Shown: in pieces, positions 52,162 through 63,981 of the stretch
Layout of the letters: each line of letters opens with the position of its first letter
Numbering within the stretch: position 1 is the stretch's first letter
Origin: Brachycybe producta
Taxonomy: Eukaryota > Arthropoda > Diplopoda > Playtdesmida > Andrognathidae
Direction: 5' to 3'
DNA: 64,000 nucleotides
Assembly (NCBI GenBank): GCA_036925085.1
Contig: JAUPFP010000002.1
Coordinates: 2,812,550 to 2,876,549 of the forward strand
Notes under the pieces: model-generated
The model's input: only the letters and a program-made list of their open reading frames with translations
The model's database searches: none
What the model was told of the DNA's origin: nothing
Program-made: the position numbers and the translations under genes

Positions 52162-52809
52162 CAGGGCCGCAAATAGGGGGGTGGCATGGGGGCGTTGCAC
52201 CGGGCATCATGCAGAGAGGGCATCAAACTTTTTGTAATATATATAAATTGAAATAATTATTTTCAATGATTTAAGTTTAATTTACGAATAATTAATGCCA
52301 TAAGCAGCCTCCCTACACTTTTGTCACACCCAGTGAAAACACAACCAACAACCCAGACGTGTCTGAATCTGATTTAGTCGAAGAGCTAGTTGTTTTTCGA
52401 AATCTTCAAATGTGTCATGTTAACTTGTTAAGTCACCAAAACGGCCACGACAAATAATATAATACATTGTTAGCAACAATTTAATGGATTGTGTATCCTA
52501 ACTTAACCGTTACCATTAGAATATTTCTGACATAGTTAATTAGTGTTGCAAGTGCTGAAAGGTCTTTCAGCAAACTGAAACTCATTATGAACGTCCATGG
52601 CACAGGAGAGATTGCACTTGCTGCACTTGCTGTGCTTTCAGTTGAAAACAAAATTGCCAGACAAATAAATTTTGATGATGTAATCGACATGTTTGCAACT
52701 ATGAAAGCACGAAGAGTGTTATTAAAATGATGTTCAAAAAATTATTCGTTGAGGGTATTTTTTTTCTCACTATTGCACCTGGGCATCCTATACTCTAGTT
52801 GCGGCCCTG
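52162..52809 (+). mobile_element. hAT element with perfect 8-bp TSD CTGAGTTT
   Basis: The termini are CAGGGCCGCAAATAG and CTAGTTGCGGCCCTG, flanked by CTGAGTTT at 52154-52161 and 52810-52817. Internal deletion leaves only the end of a transposase gene (52536-52730) just before the right terminus. Confidence 0.9.
52536..52730 (+). pseudogene. hAT transposase C-terminal dimerisation domain fragment
   Basis: The frame gives ASAERSFSKLKLIMN, the signature of the hAT C-terminal dimerisation region, then LAALAVLSVENKIARQINFD and the stop TGA (52728-52730). The upstream frame is closed by TAG at 52533. Catalytic parts are absent, so it is inactive. Confidence 0.8.
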
Positions 52810-53389
52810 CTGAGTTTGAAATTAAAATTTCGCATACAAGATGCAATATATTGTCGCTTGTGCTGTGCGTGTGCCTCTTGTGTGCATTGCAAATTCACGG
52901 AGAGAATTGGAGAGAATATAACGTATGGCGCAATGGTAGTAAGCAATAAAATGGTAAAAAAAAAGAACACTAAAAAATGTGCTGTCTGACAAACAGCCAC
53001 CGCTCTCATGTAGAAAATAACGGTATATCTAACCAAAAAAAGAAATTAATAATAGAAGACTACTTGTTTCGTTTCATTCGTTTTACTATTTCTTTTGGTT
53101 TATTGTTATTTTCTTATGTTCCTTTTTTGTTATTTAACTTTGTAATAAAATGTGAATTTTTAAAAATGATAAAATGTTTTGTTTAAAAAGAATATACATT
53201 TTTAGCTTTATTACGCAAATTTACCAGCTAATAAAGCTAAAAAATTATATTCTTTTTAATTGCTATAAGGTGACCGGTAGACTCACAAGCGGAGTACAAA
53301 ACAAAAAGCACCAAACGAAGCATTGAGGGGGAGGGGAAGAATAAGGCATTATAAGGACTTGAACGACCGTAAATAAGTAACACGTTATG

Positions 53390-53650
53390 TTGACTTTAAT
53401 TTCTTCATTTCGACTTTTTCCACAATCTCTACATGTCAACTTTAATCTCTACATTTCGACTTTAATCTCGATATTCGACTTTAATCTCGACATTTCGACT
53501 TTAATCTCGACATTTCGACTTTAATCTCGACATTTCGACTTTTTCCAGAATCTCGACATGTCGACTTTAATCTTGACATTTCGACTTTAATCTCGACATT
53601 TCGACTTTAATCTTGACATTTCGATTTTGATCTCGAAATGTCGACTTTTA
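53390..53650. repeat. TCGACATTTCGACTTTAATC tandem repeat
   Basis: About ten copies of a roughly 20-bp unit with substitutions. An inverted short run follows at 53785-53850, and between them lies the TAATTAAATTATTGCAAGC hairpin, so the whole 53390-53850 forms a foldback of the family seen at 26768. Confidence 0.75.
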
Positions 53651-54097
53651 ATCTCTTTTACGCCATGTTGCGTGCACAATACTCTAATAATTAAATTATT
53701 GCAAGCGCCCTATTGTAGCATCAATAATTTAATTATGGTGCGCACAACAGGGCATAATCAACATGGCCGATAAAAGCGATTAAAAGTCGACATGTCGAGA
53801 TTCTGGAAAAAAGTCGACATTTCGAGATTAAAGTCGAAATGTCTAGATTTAAAAGAAATACATAAAAAAACTTGTCACTAAAACGTATGCGGAAGGATTA
53901 TTTTATCATATTTTCAGAATCCATTTTGTCAAAAAAATTAAATGATGGGGAAAAATGGAGGTCCTTTTTGAAATCAGGGCACCAAATATGTTAAGAATCA
54001 GCCATAAACTTCCAACCAATTTTTAAATTTACCTAATTTTGCAGGCCTTTGTTATTAAATTGATTATTTCAGTTATAATACTTTTATTTTTTTATAG

Positions 54098-54265
54098 ATT
54101 GACTGGGTGCAACAACAAGTGGAACTGAAGAGGCGAAAAAGAGATGTATTTGACGATTTTCACAAATTTTCTATGCCATCACCTTCTTTCTTACGAAGTC
54201 ATTTTTCCAATCCTTTGCTGAGCAATGGATTCCCTGATCCTCTTTATAGTGAACAGTGGTATTTG
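54098..54265 (+). CDS. Proprotein convertase, coding exon 3 (activation site)
   Basis: 56 codons between acceptor TTTTTATAG and donor TTG|GTAGGT, phase 0. It encodes WVQQQVELKRRKRDVFDDF. RRKR|D is the autocatalytic cleavage site that releases the prodomain in furin-family enzymes, preceded by the WxxQQ motif common to the family. The exon ends with FPDPLYSEQWYL, equivalent to the conserved DP-W--QWYL at the start of the catalytic domain. Confidence 0.93.
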
Positions 54266-54384
54266 GTAGGTTTTTTTTTTCTAACATTATTAATTTATAA
54301 TGGTTCAGTGGGCGGACTGGTGAAAAGCGGCCCGGGAAAAAGTATTTATTTTGTTAACCATTAAATTAAAATTGAAATTGAAAG

Positions 54385-55110
54385 AAAAAATGTTATTTTT
54401 TAAAACAAACAGTCGCGGCCATATGTTTATTTTTTGTATTTAAAGTTGTCCAATTATTAAGTTTTCAAGTGCAATGTGCACCTTAAATATACATGTATGC
54501 TGATCGAGTGATAGAATGACAAAAAATTGGTAAGTGCGGTTCTATTTTTAAAAACTATTTCAAAATCGCGAATTTCTAACTTATGTTAAACTCCATTGAG
54601 TACGCACTCGTAAGAAAAAAAAACATCCATTAAAATGTTCGTAAAAATACCTAAAACATAATTTTAAAAAACCACAATTAAACCACAGTGAAGCCAACAC
54701 ATTGGCGCACGTGCAGATTTTTTTCTGGTTTTTAAAATTATTTTTTCGTATTTTTACGTATTTTTACGTATTTTTACGAGCATTTTAATGGATGTTTTTT
54801 TCTTATTTGGGCGTAATCAATGGAGTTTAACATAAGAGTTAGAAATTCGCGATTTTTAAATAGTTTTTTAAAAATATAACTGCACTTAACAATTTTTAGT
54901 CATTCTATCACTCTATCAGCATATATTTAAGGTACACATTGCACTTTGAAAACTTAATATTGGACAACTTTAAATATAAAAAATAAACATATTGCCGCGA
55001 CTGCGCGTATTTTAAAAAAATGAACATTTTTTCTTTAACATTGGGTCTACGGGCTCAATAGAAAAACGATGCTAGCGCTCTTTGCGGAGATTTTTCGAAG
55101 TAATTTCTTT
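54385..55110. mobile_element. TTAA-type foldback MITE, termini lost
   Basis: It starts inside the arm at GAAAAAATGTTATTTTTTAA, has both arms and ends at GGAGATTTTTCGAAGTAATTT without the last 30 bp. Confidence 0.7.
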
Positions 55111-55814
55111 AATCTTTAATCACTTTAATTAATTAAAGTGATTTAATTAGTAGTTGAACTACGCTGCTCGCTCCTACTTGTACTGCAGATCCCTGTGACA
55201 TATGAAGTAGGTTGAGCACGAGGTTAACAGTAAACAAGCCACATAAATAAAACAATGGAGTTATATTAAATTTATTGTGATAATCATCAATAATAAAGTC
55301 ACAGAATACCATTTTGTATGAGACATGACAAGAGATGTGTTAATCACTACGTGTGGAAGGTGTTAAGTGATAGCATATTACAATAGCCTGAGTGATGATT
55401 GGTTTACTTTTGAGTGGTTGTCTCAAACTCAGAAGTATAAATTAATAAACAATAACACTTTTGCATTGTTGTTTGACAGATAGAACATGAGTGTAGTTTA
55501 TTATTTCAAGTTTAACAATGGTTTGAATACAACTGTGTCTGGAGAATCGATGGCTTTAGTATTGTTTCTCTATTTACCAATATAAGTTTTATCTCTAGTT
55601 CATGGGCGCCAGCACGTAAGGGCAAGGGGGCGCCCCCCCGCCTTCCAAAGCTATTTTCAATGTGCAAATTTTTTTTTTAAATTTGAAATAATGTAAAATA
55701 AATATATTGATTAAGTTGAAGAACTATTTTGGTTATTGTCTAAAATTTGCCCTAGAAGTTCAATATTTTTAATAATATATTTTTTTGTATAAAAAGTAAT
55801 GCACGAGGAGCAGT
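55111..55814. other. Intronic sequence, nothing firm
   Basis: TTAATCACTTTAATTAATTAAAGTGATTTAA at 55113 is a short palindrome. A GGGCGCC...GGGGGCGCCCC patch near 55605-55640 may be a transposon end. No coding signal. Confidence 0.4.
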
Positions 55815-58800
55815 CAGAAATTACAATTACAATTAGAATTCTGCTAGCAGCCAAATAGGCCTATGGCAGAGGGACATAAAAGTCCACATGCAGCATTAAG
55901 CATTGTCAAGCACATATATATGCACATATATGAATACAAAATGAATATACAAATGTCAATCCCACAAAACAAAATTATCCCCATTCACCACTGCCTCTGG
56001 AAGAGAGTTCCATTGTCTTATTACTCTAGGGAAAAAAGACAAATAATATGAATCTTTCCTAGCAAAAATCTCTCTAATTTTCTTAGAGTGGTCAGCCCGG
56101 CCCATGTATAGTGCTTTATGAATATCACTGGACTGTGGTTTAGGACAATCACCACGTGTAATTTTTCCTAACAATTTCAAACTTAACTCAGCCCTGCAAT
56201 TTGCCAAACTATGCCATTGTAGCCCTGACAGCATCTCAGTGACCCTATCTGTAAATTTGTGCCTGCCACAAACAAACCTAGCTGCCTTATGCTGAACCAT
56301 TTCAACTGAGTGAGTGAGTATGACAGAGTGAGGATTCCATACACTGTAGCAATACTCGAGATGAGGCCGAACCAATGCTTGATAGGCAATAGTTTTAACT
56401 TGTGCTAGGCAGGTGCCCAGTGTCTTTTGACAAAAACGAAGCATTTGTAGAGCTTTCCCAGTAACACCATCAATGTGTTTTTCCAGAAAGGTCATCTGTC
56501 ATTGTTACCCCCAAGTACTTATAACACTTGACACTCCGAAGATCAATGTCATTCATACTATAACTGAACACAATTGGATTTCTACCCCGAGTTAGCCTCA
56601 TAACACTACACTTCCCCTCATTCAACTGAAGTTGCCATGTATTACACCATCAATCAATTGCCTTCAAGTCTAGAGCTAATGTTTCACAGTCTAGGATACC
56701 ATCAGCCTCTTTGTAAATTAGAGTATCATCAGCAAATAGTCTGCAGTTGCTGCCAACTGTGCTGCTGAGGTCATTAATAAATATCAGGAAAAGAGGACCC
56801 AACACACTACCCTGGGGTACACCAGATTTAACAGCCAACCACTGTGAGTGAGACACATTTACAACTACCCTTTGTTTCCTATGACTTAAAAAAGAAGTTA
56901 CCCATTTGGTTACCTGTCCCCCAACTCATATGCTGCAACTTTTGCCAGAAGTTTTGAATGTGAAACAGTGTCAAATGCCTTACAAAAGTCAAGAAATGCC
57001 ATGTCAACCTGCTTATCATTGTCTAAACTTTTCTGGAGGTCATCCACTACCAGGATAAGTTGTCTCACAAGAGCACCCTCTCAGGAAACCAGGTTGGTTA
57101 TCAGAAATGAGATTGTGAGATTTGAGAAACTTAATGCAGCCAGAGTATATGATATGCTCAGGAATTTTACAAACCACTGAACTTAGAGATCCAGGCCGAT
57201 AGTTTGCAGCTTCGGACTTATTACCAGACTTAAATATTGGGGTAACATTTGCTAATTTCCACATACTTGGAACAACCCCTTGATACAAAGACTGCTGATA
57301 AATTAGCTGAAGAAATGGTCCCACTTCCCTAGCTAATTTTATAAGAACTACTGCATGAATTCCATCTGGCCCCCCACTTTTATTTTTATTAAGGGTCAAT
57401 AGTTGCTTGATAATGCCCTCAGTATTAACAATAATATCCCCAAAAGAATGCATTGTTCGAGACTGTAACGACCTGGTTGTCGCCACAACACCCTGGCAAG
57501 ATTTTCCCCAACCTTACCAGATCCTGACTCCGTTAGGGGCCGGGATCGGATTGCTGGCTAGCCCTCCTCTTGTCCGTCCATGTCCTGGGTGACGACGGTC
57601 CGGAGTCCTCCCCGCAAGTCGACGGTGAAATCCCGCCGACCGAAACAAAGAATCCATGGTAAATCCCCGATGGATCTTACCGTAGACACCAACGCCAAGT
57701 ATTGGCCGAAAATGCCGGAAACATGACGGACGAAGGACGGTGATGGTCCGGTGTTTCCCCACCAGAAACCCCCACCCTCCCCGCGGTAACTTCCCCAGTA
57801 AATTACACGGACACACAGTGTGTAGGTTTAAAATAAAAGAGAGTATTTATTCTATATAACTTAATTAAATATGCAATAATCTGCCTGGTTACTCCAACCA
57901 GCAAAGAACAAAACAAAAGCACCAAACCAGCAAACACAGAAGAACAAAGGAAAGATGAATGGCGGCCATCTTGGCCACCCAAAAGCACAAAACACATCGT
58001 CCTCAGCATCCAGCCTCTAACACACTGCCCAGTATATAATGGCGCCACCCATTGTATACCCCCCAGGCTGCTCCACCTGGGGGTTGACAGTGACCCTTGC
58101 TGGCCTTTCCGTCATCTGCCGGGCAGCCTACTACAGGCGCCTAGCAGACGACACCAGGAGTTTAGTCTGCTCCTAATGAAAGGGGCAAAACTGGGTCGTC
58201 ACAAAACTCAAAAGTTTTAGGTGTAGTATTTTAATCTGCTGTAAAACACTCCTGTATTGTTCATTCAACAAAGAAGCTTTCAATTTTGGGTGTGATATTA
58301 GTTCTCCATTTGCCCCAACAAGAGCTGGAATCGAGTACTCACCAGCCCGTGAATGCTTGACATACCTCCAAAACAGCTTTGGATTTTCTTGCAGCCATGT
58401 ACTGAGTTTATCAGTTTTAAAATCCTTACGGGCCAATGCCAGTTTTGCCAGGGGTTTGTGGCAGACCCAAGTCGGGTCGTTACAGCTTTAACGGTACTCC
58501 TAACATTAACATTGACATCACAAGTTACAATGTGATAGTTACTAATTCCTTCAGAAACCTTAACATTAGATATCATAAGGGGAATGTTAGTTATTACAAC
58601 ATCAAGGACACTACTATTCTTAGTTGGTTGCATAACCATCTGTTCTATGGAGTAAATATCCAAACTATCCAACAATGAAACATCTAAAGTAACATCATTC
58701 CCACCTGTAATTGAGCGAAGTTCCCAGTTTATGTTTGGGAAGTTAATATCACCTCCTAAAATTATAGCTGGGTTATTGTGCGCATGATGAAGGGCATCGA

Positions 58801-58990
58801 GACATGAGCGAAAGGCAGCTATATCACTAATTGAAGATCCTGGTGGGCGATAGAAAGAAATTAAAAATACCTTTTTCCCATTGAGCAGCTCTACACTGCA
58901 GCAAACTATCTCACACCCAGTCTCAAATGCCTGTTCCCTTTGGTTGTTAAGCAAATTAGAAAGTAAGTTGCACTCACAACTAAAAAAGTA
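55815..58990 (-). pseudogene. LINE (CR1/L2/Rex-like) with endonuclease and RT, copy 2, broken
   Basis: Read on the - strand. From 58993 an APE-type endonuclease segment is recognisable (FLISFYRPPGSSISDI, ILGGDINFPNINWE). From 57486 the reverse transcriptase follows (NKSGGPDGIHAVVL, VTPIFKSGNKSEAANYRP, then GVPQGSVLGPLFLIFINDL and CRLFADDTLIY carrying the catalytic FADD). From 56495 comes the C-terminal segment (YQALVRPHLEYCYSVWNPH, FFPRVIRQWNSLPEAVV). Frameshifts and stops are scattered, the 5' end is missing, and an LTR (57464-58203) separates endonuclease from RT. The 3' tail at 55815 has AATTACAATTACAATT. Clade assignment is by motif style only. Confidence 0.85.
57464..58203 (-). mobile_element. 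Solo LTR inserted in the LINE
   Basis: 740 bp from TGTAACGACC to GGTCGTCACA on +. It matches the LTR at 1-760 in reverse orientation (ACTTCCCCAGTAA, CCAGGCTGCTCCACC, CTTGCTGGCC). The LINE open frame resumes on each side. Flanks AGAC and AAAC are only partly alike, so the 4-bp duplication is degenerate. Confidence 0.8.
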
Positions 58991-59419
58991 CAAGCAATTT
59001 TATAGTGCAACTATTTTTTTGTATTGGATAGTAAACATAAAATCTATTTTTCTACATAATCACTAAGGCTGTACCAAGCCAATTTTGCCGAACTGATTTT
59101 TGTCGATTTACTGCTAATCGTAAAAAATCGGATCGGCGAACAAATGTTAAAAGATTTCCAATCATTAACGCACTAAACAATTTGGTCTGCGACCCGATAA
59201 AACGGCAGCGGTGGAGGGTCAATCAATTTATTACCAACTTCATCACTAATTCATCTTTAAAAGAATATTGTTGTCTTGCCATTTGCTTTGTAAACTCGAA
59301 AATTATAATTTAATTTTTTTTTCCAGACGTTCTTGTGTGAAACGCTTCTTTCTTGGCCGACACAAGCAGCCAAAATCGGTAGTGAAAATCGGCATGATTG
59401 ACTCGGTTAAATCGATCGG

Positions 59420-59930
59420 CATGCCAATTTTTTTTGTGTGATCGATCGGTTCGGTATTGGCTCGGTAAAAAAAAGTGTGATCGGTCCAGCCTTAATAATC
59501 ACCCAACAAGTGCTTGCATATTTTATATCGCTGAACAAGCTTTGTGATTCCAGTTTCATGAAAATCCCTTCCAGAATGTGAACACCAGTTTTGAGTTGCC
59601 AGTTCATTTTTCTTGGCCCGAAGACATGAAAATCGCAGGGCGACAAATCAAGGTTGTAGGGAGGGTGTTCCCACACTTTTCATCAACTGTTATTTGTCGG
59701 TTTGATGCAATCATTTCATCAACGTGCTGAACATTGTCAGCTGTTGTTGCTATGCTTGGTCTCCCAGCACATATCGTCATCAGTGATATCAGTACTGCTG
59801 TTCTCGAAAATTTCCCACCATTTCCCGACTGCTTGCCTCGAAATAACCTTCTCACCATAAACTTCATGCACTTGCTTATGAATTTCAGTGGGAGTAAACT
59901 TTTCAACTATAAAAATGGGATTACTGCACG
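59420..59930 (-). pseudogene. mariner transposase fragments
   Basis: On the - strand, SGNGGKFSRTAV and CAGRPSIATTADNVQHVDEM resemble the N-terminal mariner region (GRPS motif, V--VDE-I). Then another frame gives WEHPPYNLDLSPCDFHVFGP, the diagnostic mariner PPYSPDLSPCDFHLF motif. The middle of the gene is deleted and the frame broken. Confidence 0.75.
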
Positions 59931-60030
59931 AATTTCAGTTTTGGACGATGGAACATTGTTGCCATTGTTTTTAACTGATAAGAAACGAGATATCAACATT
60001 ACAATTCATATCACTATCTATATATTGATA

Positions 60031-61393
60031 CAGTGATGGAAAAATTAATAGCAACCAAATGAAAATCATAAGTTTTCTTACTTCACAGATATATTTCAGC
60101 AACTCACAATAACATTTCATGAGAATCTTTATTAAAACCATACATTTATACACTCAAACAATGTATGTACGGTGTATGCACCGTACATACATTTTTGAGT
60201 ATTTTTATGTAAAATTGTTCAATTTTGTTTATATTTTATGTTAAAAAAAATTTGAAGTCTACAAATCAACAGCAACTGCTTGGATGAACTCCATAATATT
60301 CAAAGAATTCTGAAAATCACCACACTAATAATTAGTAGGGTAACCTTTGGATTTGATTATTTCTTGGCAACATTTTGTCATAGATTTCACAAGATTTTCA
60401 AATAAATCTGCTGATATCATGGTGGCAGACATGTAAAATTGCCTCGATTAACTACTGCTTTGTTCGTGAACATTTTCTATGAAAATGATCAAAATCATCC
60501 AGAGGTTCTCGATTGGATTCAAATCTGGTAGGATAGGGCAATGTTTCCACAAGTTGTTCATCTAAAAACTGCTTCCACCACCTCAGCACGGTGGCATGGG
60601 GCTGAGTAATCTTGAAAAATGAATGGTCCAAACATGTCTTTTGATGAAGGCAGCATTTTGTTTAACAGAATTGACTTGTATAAAGACTGAAATTTCCAGT
60701 CAGTGTAATGTTATGGAGTTGCTTCTCAGCAAAAGGAATTGGTCAAATACACATCATAGATGGCACTGTGACGAGCTACATACAAGTCAATTCTGTTAAA
60801 CAAAATGCTGCCTTCATCAAAGAACATGTTTAGAAATGAACCATTCATTTTTCAAGATGACTCAGCCCCATGCCACCGTGCTAAGGTGGTAAAGCAGTTT
60901 TTAGATGAACAACTTGTGGAAACATTGCCCTATCCTAGCAATTTACCAGATTTGAATCCAATCGAGAACCTCTGGATGATTTTGATCATTTTCATAAAAA
61001 ATGTTCACGAACAAAGCAGTAGTTAATCGAGGCAATTTTACATGTCTGCCAGATTTATTTGAAAATCTTGTAAAATCTATACCAAAATGTTGCCAAGCAA
61101 TAATCAAATCCAAAGGGTTACCCTACTAATTAATTAGTGTGGTGATTTTCAGAGTTCTTTGAATATTATGGAGTTCATCCAAGCAGTTGCTGTTGATTTG
61201 TAGACTTCAAATTTTTTATAACATAAAATATAAACAAAATTGAACAATTTTACATAAAAATACTCTAAAATGTATGTACATTCTGGTTTTAATAAAGATT
61301 CTCACGAAATGTTTTTGTGAGTTGCTGAAATTTATCTGTGAAGTAAGAAAACTTATGATTTTCATTTGGTTACAATTAATTTTTCCATCACTG
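60031..61393. mobile_element. Tc1-like foldback with TA target
   Basis: CAGTGATGGAAAAATTAAT at left and AATTAATTTTTCCATCACTG at right, each bordered by TA. About 600 bp of each arm is mirrored, including the end of a transposase gene, so the element is a head-to-head duplication of a Tc1 end. Confidence 0.8.
60781..61026 (+). pseudogene. Tc1 transposase C-terminal fragment
   Basis: The frame encodes FIFQDDSAPCHRAKVVKQF, then LPYPSNLPDLNPIENLWMIL. These are the second catalytic Asp region (Q-DSAPCH) and the P-NSPDLNPIENLW motif with the catalytic Glu. The N-terminal DNA-binding part and first Asp are absent. A mirrored copy of the same coding sequence lies at 60430-60660 on the - strand. Confidence 0.85.
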
Positions 61394-61875
61394 TAATGGA
61401 TAAGGCTGTATCGATCACACTTTTTTACCAAGCCAATACTGAACCGATCACACAAAAAATTGGCATGCCGATCGATTTAACCGAGCCGATTATGCCGATT
61501 TTCACTACCGATTTTCGCTGCTGGAGTTTGTTTCACAGCCGATTTCTGGTACAGAGAGAGAAGCGGTTCGCACAAGAACATATGGAAAAAGAGGTAAATT
61601 TTCGAGTTTAGAAAGCAATGGCAAAACAAAAATTTCCTTTTAAAGATGATTCGCCGCTCCGATTTTTACCGATTCGCAGTAAATCGGCAAAAATCGGTTC
61701 GACAAAAGCGGCTTGGTACAGCTGAAATAATGAAGTTCAAACAGTGTTGCAACCGCAACCGCCCATCAAAATATCTCGTCGTGGAGGAAAATTATGAACA
61801 TGTGCAACATTCTTTTTGACTGCCCCTCATATTATTAACGTTTTGTAATTTAAAATTGTATTGTTTGTTTTTCAG

Positions 61876-62010
61876 AACGGTGGTGCAGTTGGAGGGTATG
61901 ACATGAATGTAAAAAGCGTTTGGAGAAAAGGCATCACTGGTAAAGGAGTAGTTGTATCAATTTTAGATGATGGAATTCAAACTAATCATCCGGATTTAAT
62001 TCAAAACTAT
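61876..62010 (+). CDS. Proprotein convertase, coding exon 4 (catalytic Asp)
   Basis: 45 codons between acceptor TTTTTCAG and donor TAT|GTAGGT. It encodes [20 protein letters not shown] then [11 protein letters not shown]. The first Asp of LDDG is the expected catalytic Asp of the subtilisin/kexin triad. KGITGKGVV is typical of PC1-like enzymes. His and Ser exons lie beyond the window. Confidence 0.93.
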
Positions 62011-62073
62011 GTAGGTTAAATGTGTGTACGATATAATCGATATTTGTTGGTTGTTTGTACAGGCAGATATGAC

Positions 62074-62275
62074 ACAGACATTTAGAAATCGGGACGAACT
62101 TCAGTTGGCTCCGCCCTTTTTATGACGAACGCAACTTCTAATTGGTTGGTTATGTAGTCTGACGTCACATGCTCCGCCCTTTTTAACGTCAAACCACACA
62201 ACAAACCAATTAGAAGTTGCCGGTCATAAAAAGGGTGGAGCCAACTGAAGTTCGTCCCAATTTCTAAATGCCTGT
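62074..62275. mobile_element. Mutator-like palindromic MITE, intron 4
   Basis: ACAGACATTTAGAAATCGGG to CCCAATTTCTAAATGCCTGT, with GGCTCCGCCCTTTTTATGACG arms. Flanks GATATGAC and GATATGAG differ at one base. Confidence 0.85.
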
Positions 62276-63406
62276 GATATGAGTTATCCATCCTTTGGTT
62301 TTCGTTTGAAATTTTATTTCTGTGGGGCCCCTCTATCGTATTTATCATCTCGTTATTTCGGCTCTAGGGGTCTAGGGACGATGCGGCGTGTTTTGATTTG
62401 GCAATGCTCAATGAGTATTTTTATTTTGGCAATTAGGGTTTCGCGTCTTGTACATTTCCAACATTTTTTTTTTTTTCGCTTTTTATTTGGGGGAGGCTTT
62501 TATTTAGGTTCGCCCGCTGCAAGCGCACAAAAAATGGCAAATAAATTTTCTTCATTGTTTTTAATTTAATTTAATTTAATTAATTTTCGGCGACTTCTTA
62601 TGGTTTCATATAGTGACCGTCTCATCGGCAGTTTCCATTGGCGATCAATAGATGGCGTTGCTAACGCAAATCTGCAATCACTTTCCTATGTAAAACGATA
62701 AACGGCAATGTGCATGTTAGAATGCTCAAACGCTGGTGTATTTCTTTATGCACACTTTACGGTGTTGCTAGACCGCTGAGCCATATTTTTTTTTTACGAT
62801 ATTTAGTGGATTTCTGATAAAATTCGGCATAAGTCAGGCTTAGCCGCATTTTTTCCGCCAGCATTCGACTGGGCTAAAATTCGGCGGATATTCGGCTTAT
62901 TTGCGGCTTCAAGTTTCAAGCAGTTGCAAAAAAATAAATAAAAACTTTAATAAAGAAAGTGATTTCATTTCTAAGGGCATAGGTCTAAATTCCAATTTTC
63001 AAGTTACAATAATTGAAAGTTATCTTGGATAAAAGAATGCCATTTTAGTTTTTCGGATCTCAACGACGAACGACGGCCAATACATAAACGTAAAGTTATG
63101 GAGAACATGCTCTCAATTGCAACCGAGCCAGAGGACATTCCCAAATATAATCCTGCTAGTTTTAATTATTAAATACTATTAACTTTTTTTTTGGCTAAGC
63201 TGAAAATATTTTCGGCGACCGGATAGCAGCTAGCCATAAAAGTATTCGGCGGATATTGTTTTGTTGGTATGCGTTTAGGCGGATATTGGCTGCATGAAAC
63301 AAATTCGGCTAATGGCGGCGGGCTGTGTTGCGAAAGGTGACGGAGATAAGTCTGGTTATGGTAACGGCAGTAGGTTTCGAAAAGCTACGCTTTTTCAAGA
63401 GTGAAG
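62276..63406. other. Intron 4 sequence with TTCGGCGGATATT motif cluster
   Basis: TTCGGCGGATATTCGGC at 62888 and TATTCGGCGGATATTG near 63242, plus scattered CGGCTTA motifs, suggest one degraded element at 62810-63310. No gene is recognised; the GC-richer ORF at 62279-62569 lacks homology. Confidence 0.4.
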
Positions 63407-63415
63407 GTCTTGCAC

Positions 63416-63619
63416 ACAGGCATTTAAAATCGGGAAGAACTTCAGTTGGCTCCGCCCTTGTTATGACGAACGGAACTTCTAATTCGTTGGTTATGTAGTT
63501 TGACGTCACATGCTCCGCCCTTTTCAGCGTTGAACCACACAACAAACCAATTAGAAGTTGCCGGTCGTCATAAAAAGGACGGAGCCAACTGAAGTTCTTC
63601 CCGATTTCTAAATGCCTGT
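63416..63619. mobile_element. Mutator-like palindromic MITE with perfect 9-bp TSD
   Basis: ACAGGCATTTAAAATCGGG to CCGATTTCTAAATGCCTGT, 204 bp, flanked by GTCTTGCAC on both sides (63407-63415, 63620-63628). The arms include GTTGGCTCCGCCCTTGTTAT. Confidence 0.9.
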
Positions 63620-63857
63620 GTCTTGCACCAGATCGCCATTAGCAACAACAAGTAGAGATTAGAATTGACAAACATGAAGTGAGAGTGGGTACCCTGGGAA
63701 TTCCTCTTCTTGGGCCAGGATTATGTGGGTCGTCACAGTAATCACCTATTAACCTTCTTATCCAAAATTAGTTATTTTTTTCACATTATCTGTCTGCATT
63801 TCTTTAATTTAAGAATATTTACGAAGTTAATAGTATTGTTATCCTCTTTTTTTTAAG

Positions 63858-63928
63858 GATCCACATGCAAGCACAGATATTAATGGAAATGATAACGACC
63901 CGATGCCACAAGATAATGGTGACAACAA
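63858..63928 (+). CDS. Proprotein convertase, coding exon 5 (partial catalytic domain)
   Basis: It encodes DPHASTDINGNDNDPMPQDN then GDNK, matching the D--AS-D-N--D-DP-P segment upstream of the catalytic His in furin-family enzymes. The acceptor is TTTTTTTTAAG. The donor is AACAA|GTACGT, splitting the last Lys codon so the next exon should supply its third base and the HGT motif with the catalytic His, outside the window. Confidence 0.9.
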
Positions 63929-63981
63929 GTACGTTTGAAGTGTAACTTGACACGTTTTATATACATGTATATTATATACCT

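Larger units (their letters stand above)
59066..61726. mobile_element. Composite of inverted-repeat arms around mariner and Tc1 fragments
   Basis: Outer arms 59066-59496 (AAGGCTGTACCAAGCC, GTGTGATCGATCGG) and 61396-61726 (GGCTTGGTACAGCTG, ATCGATCACAC) are inverted. Between them lie a mariner fragment (59420-59930, -) and a Tc1-type foldback (60031-61393). Confidence 0.6.
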
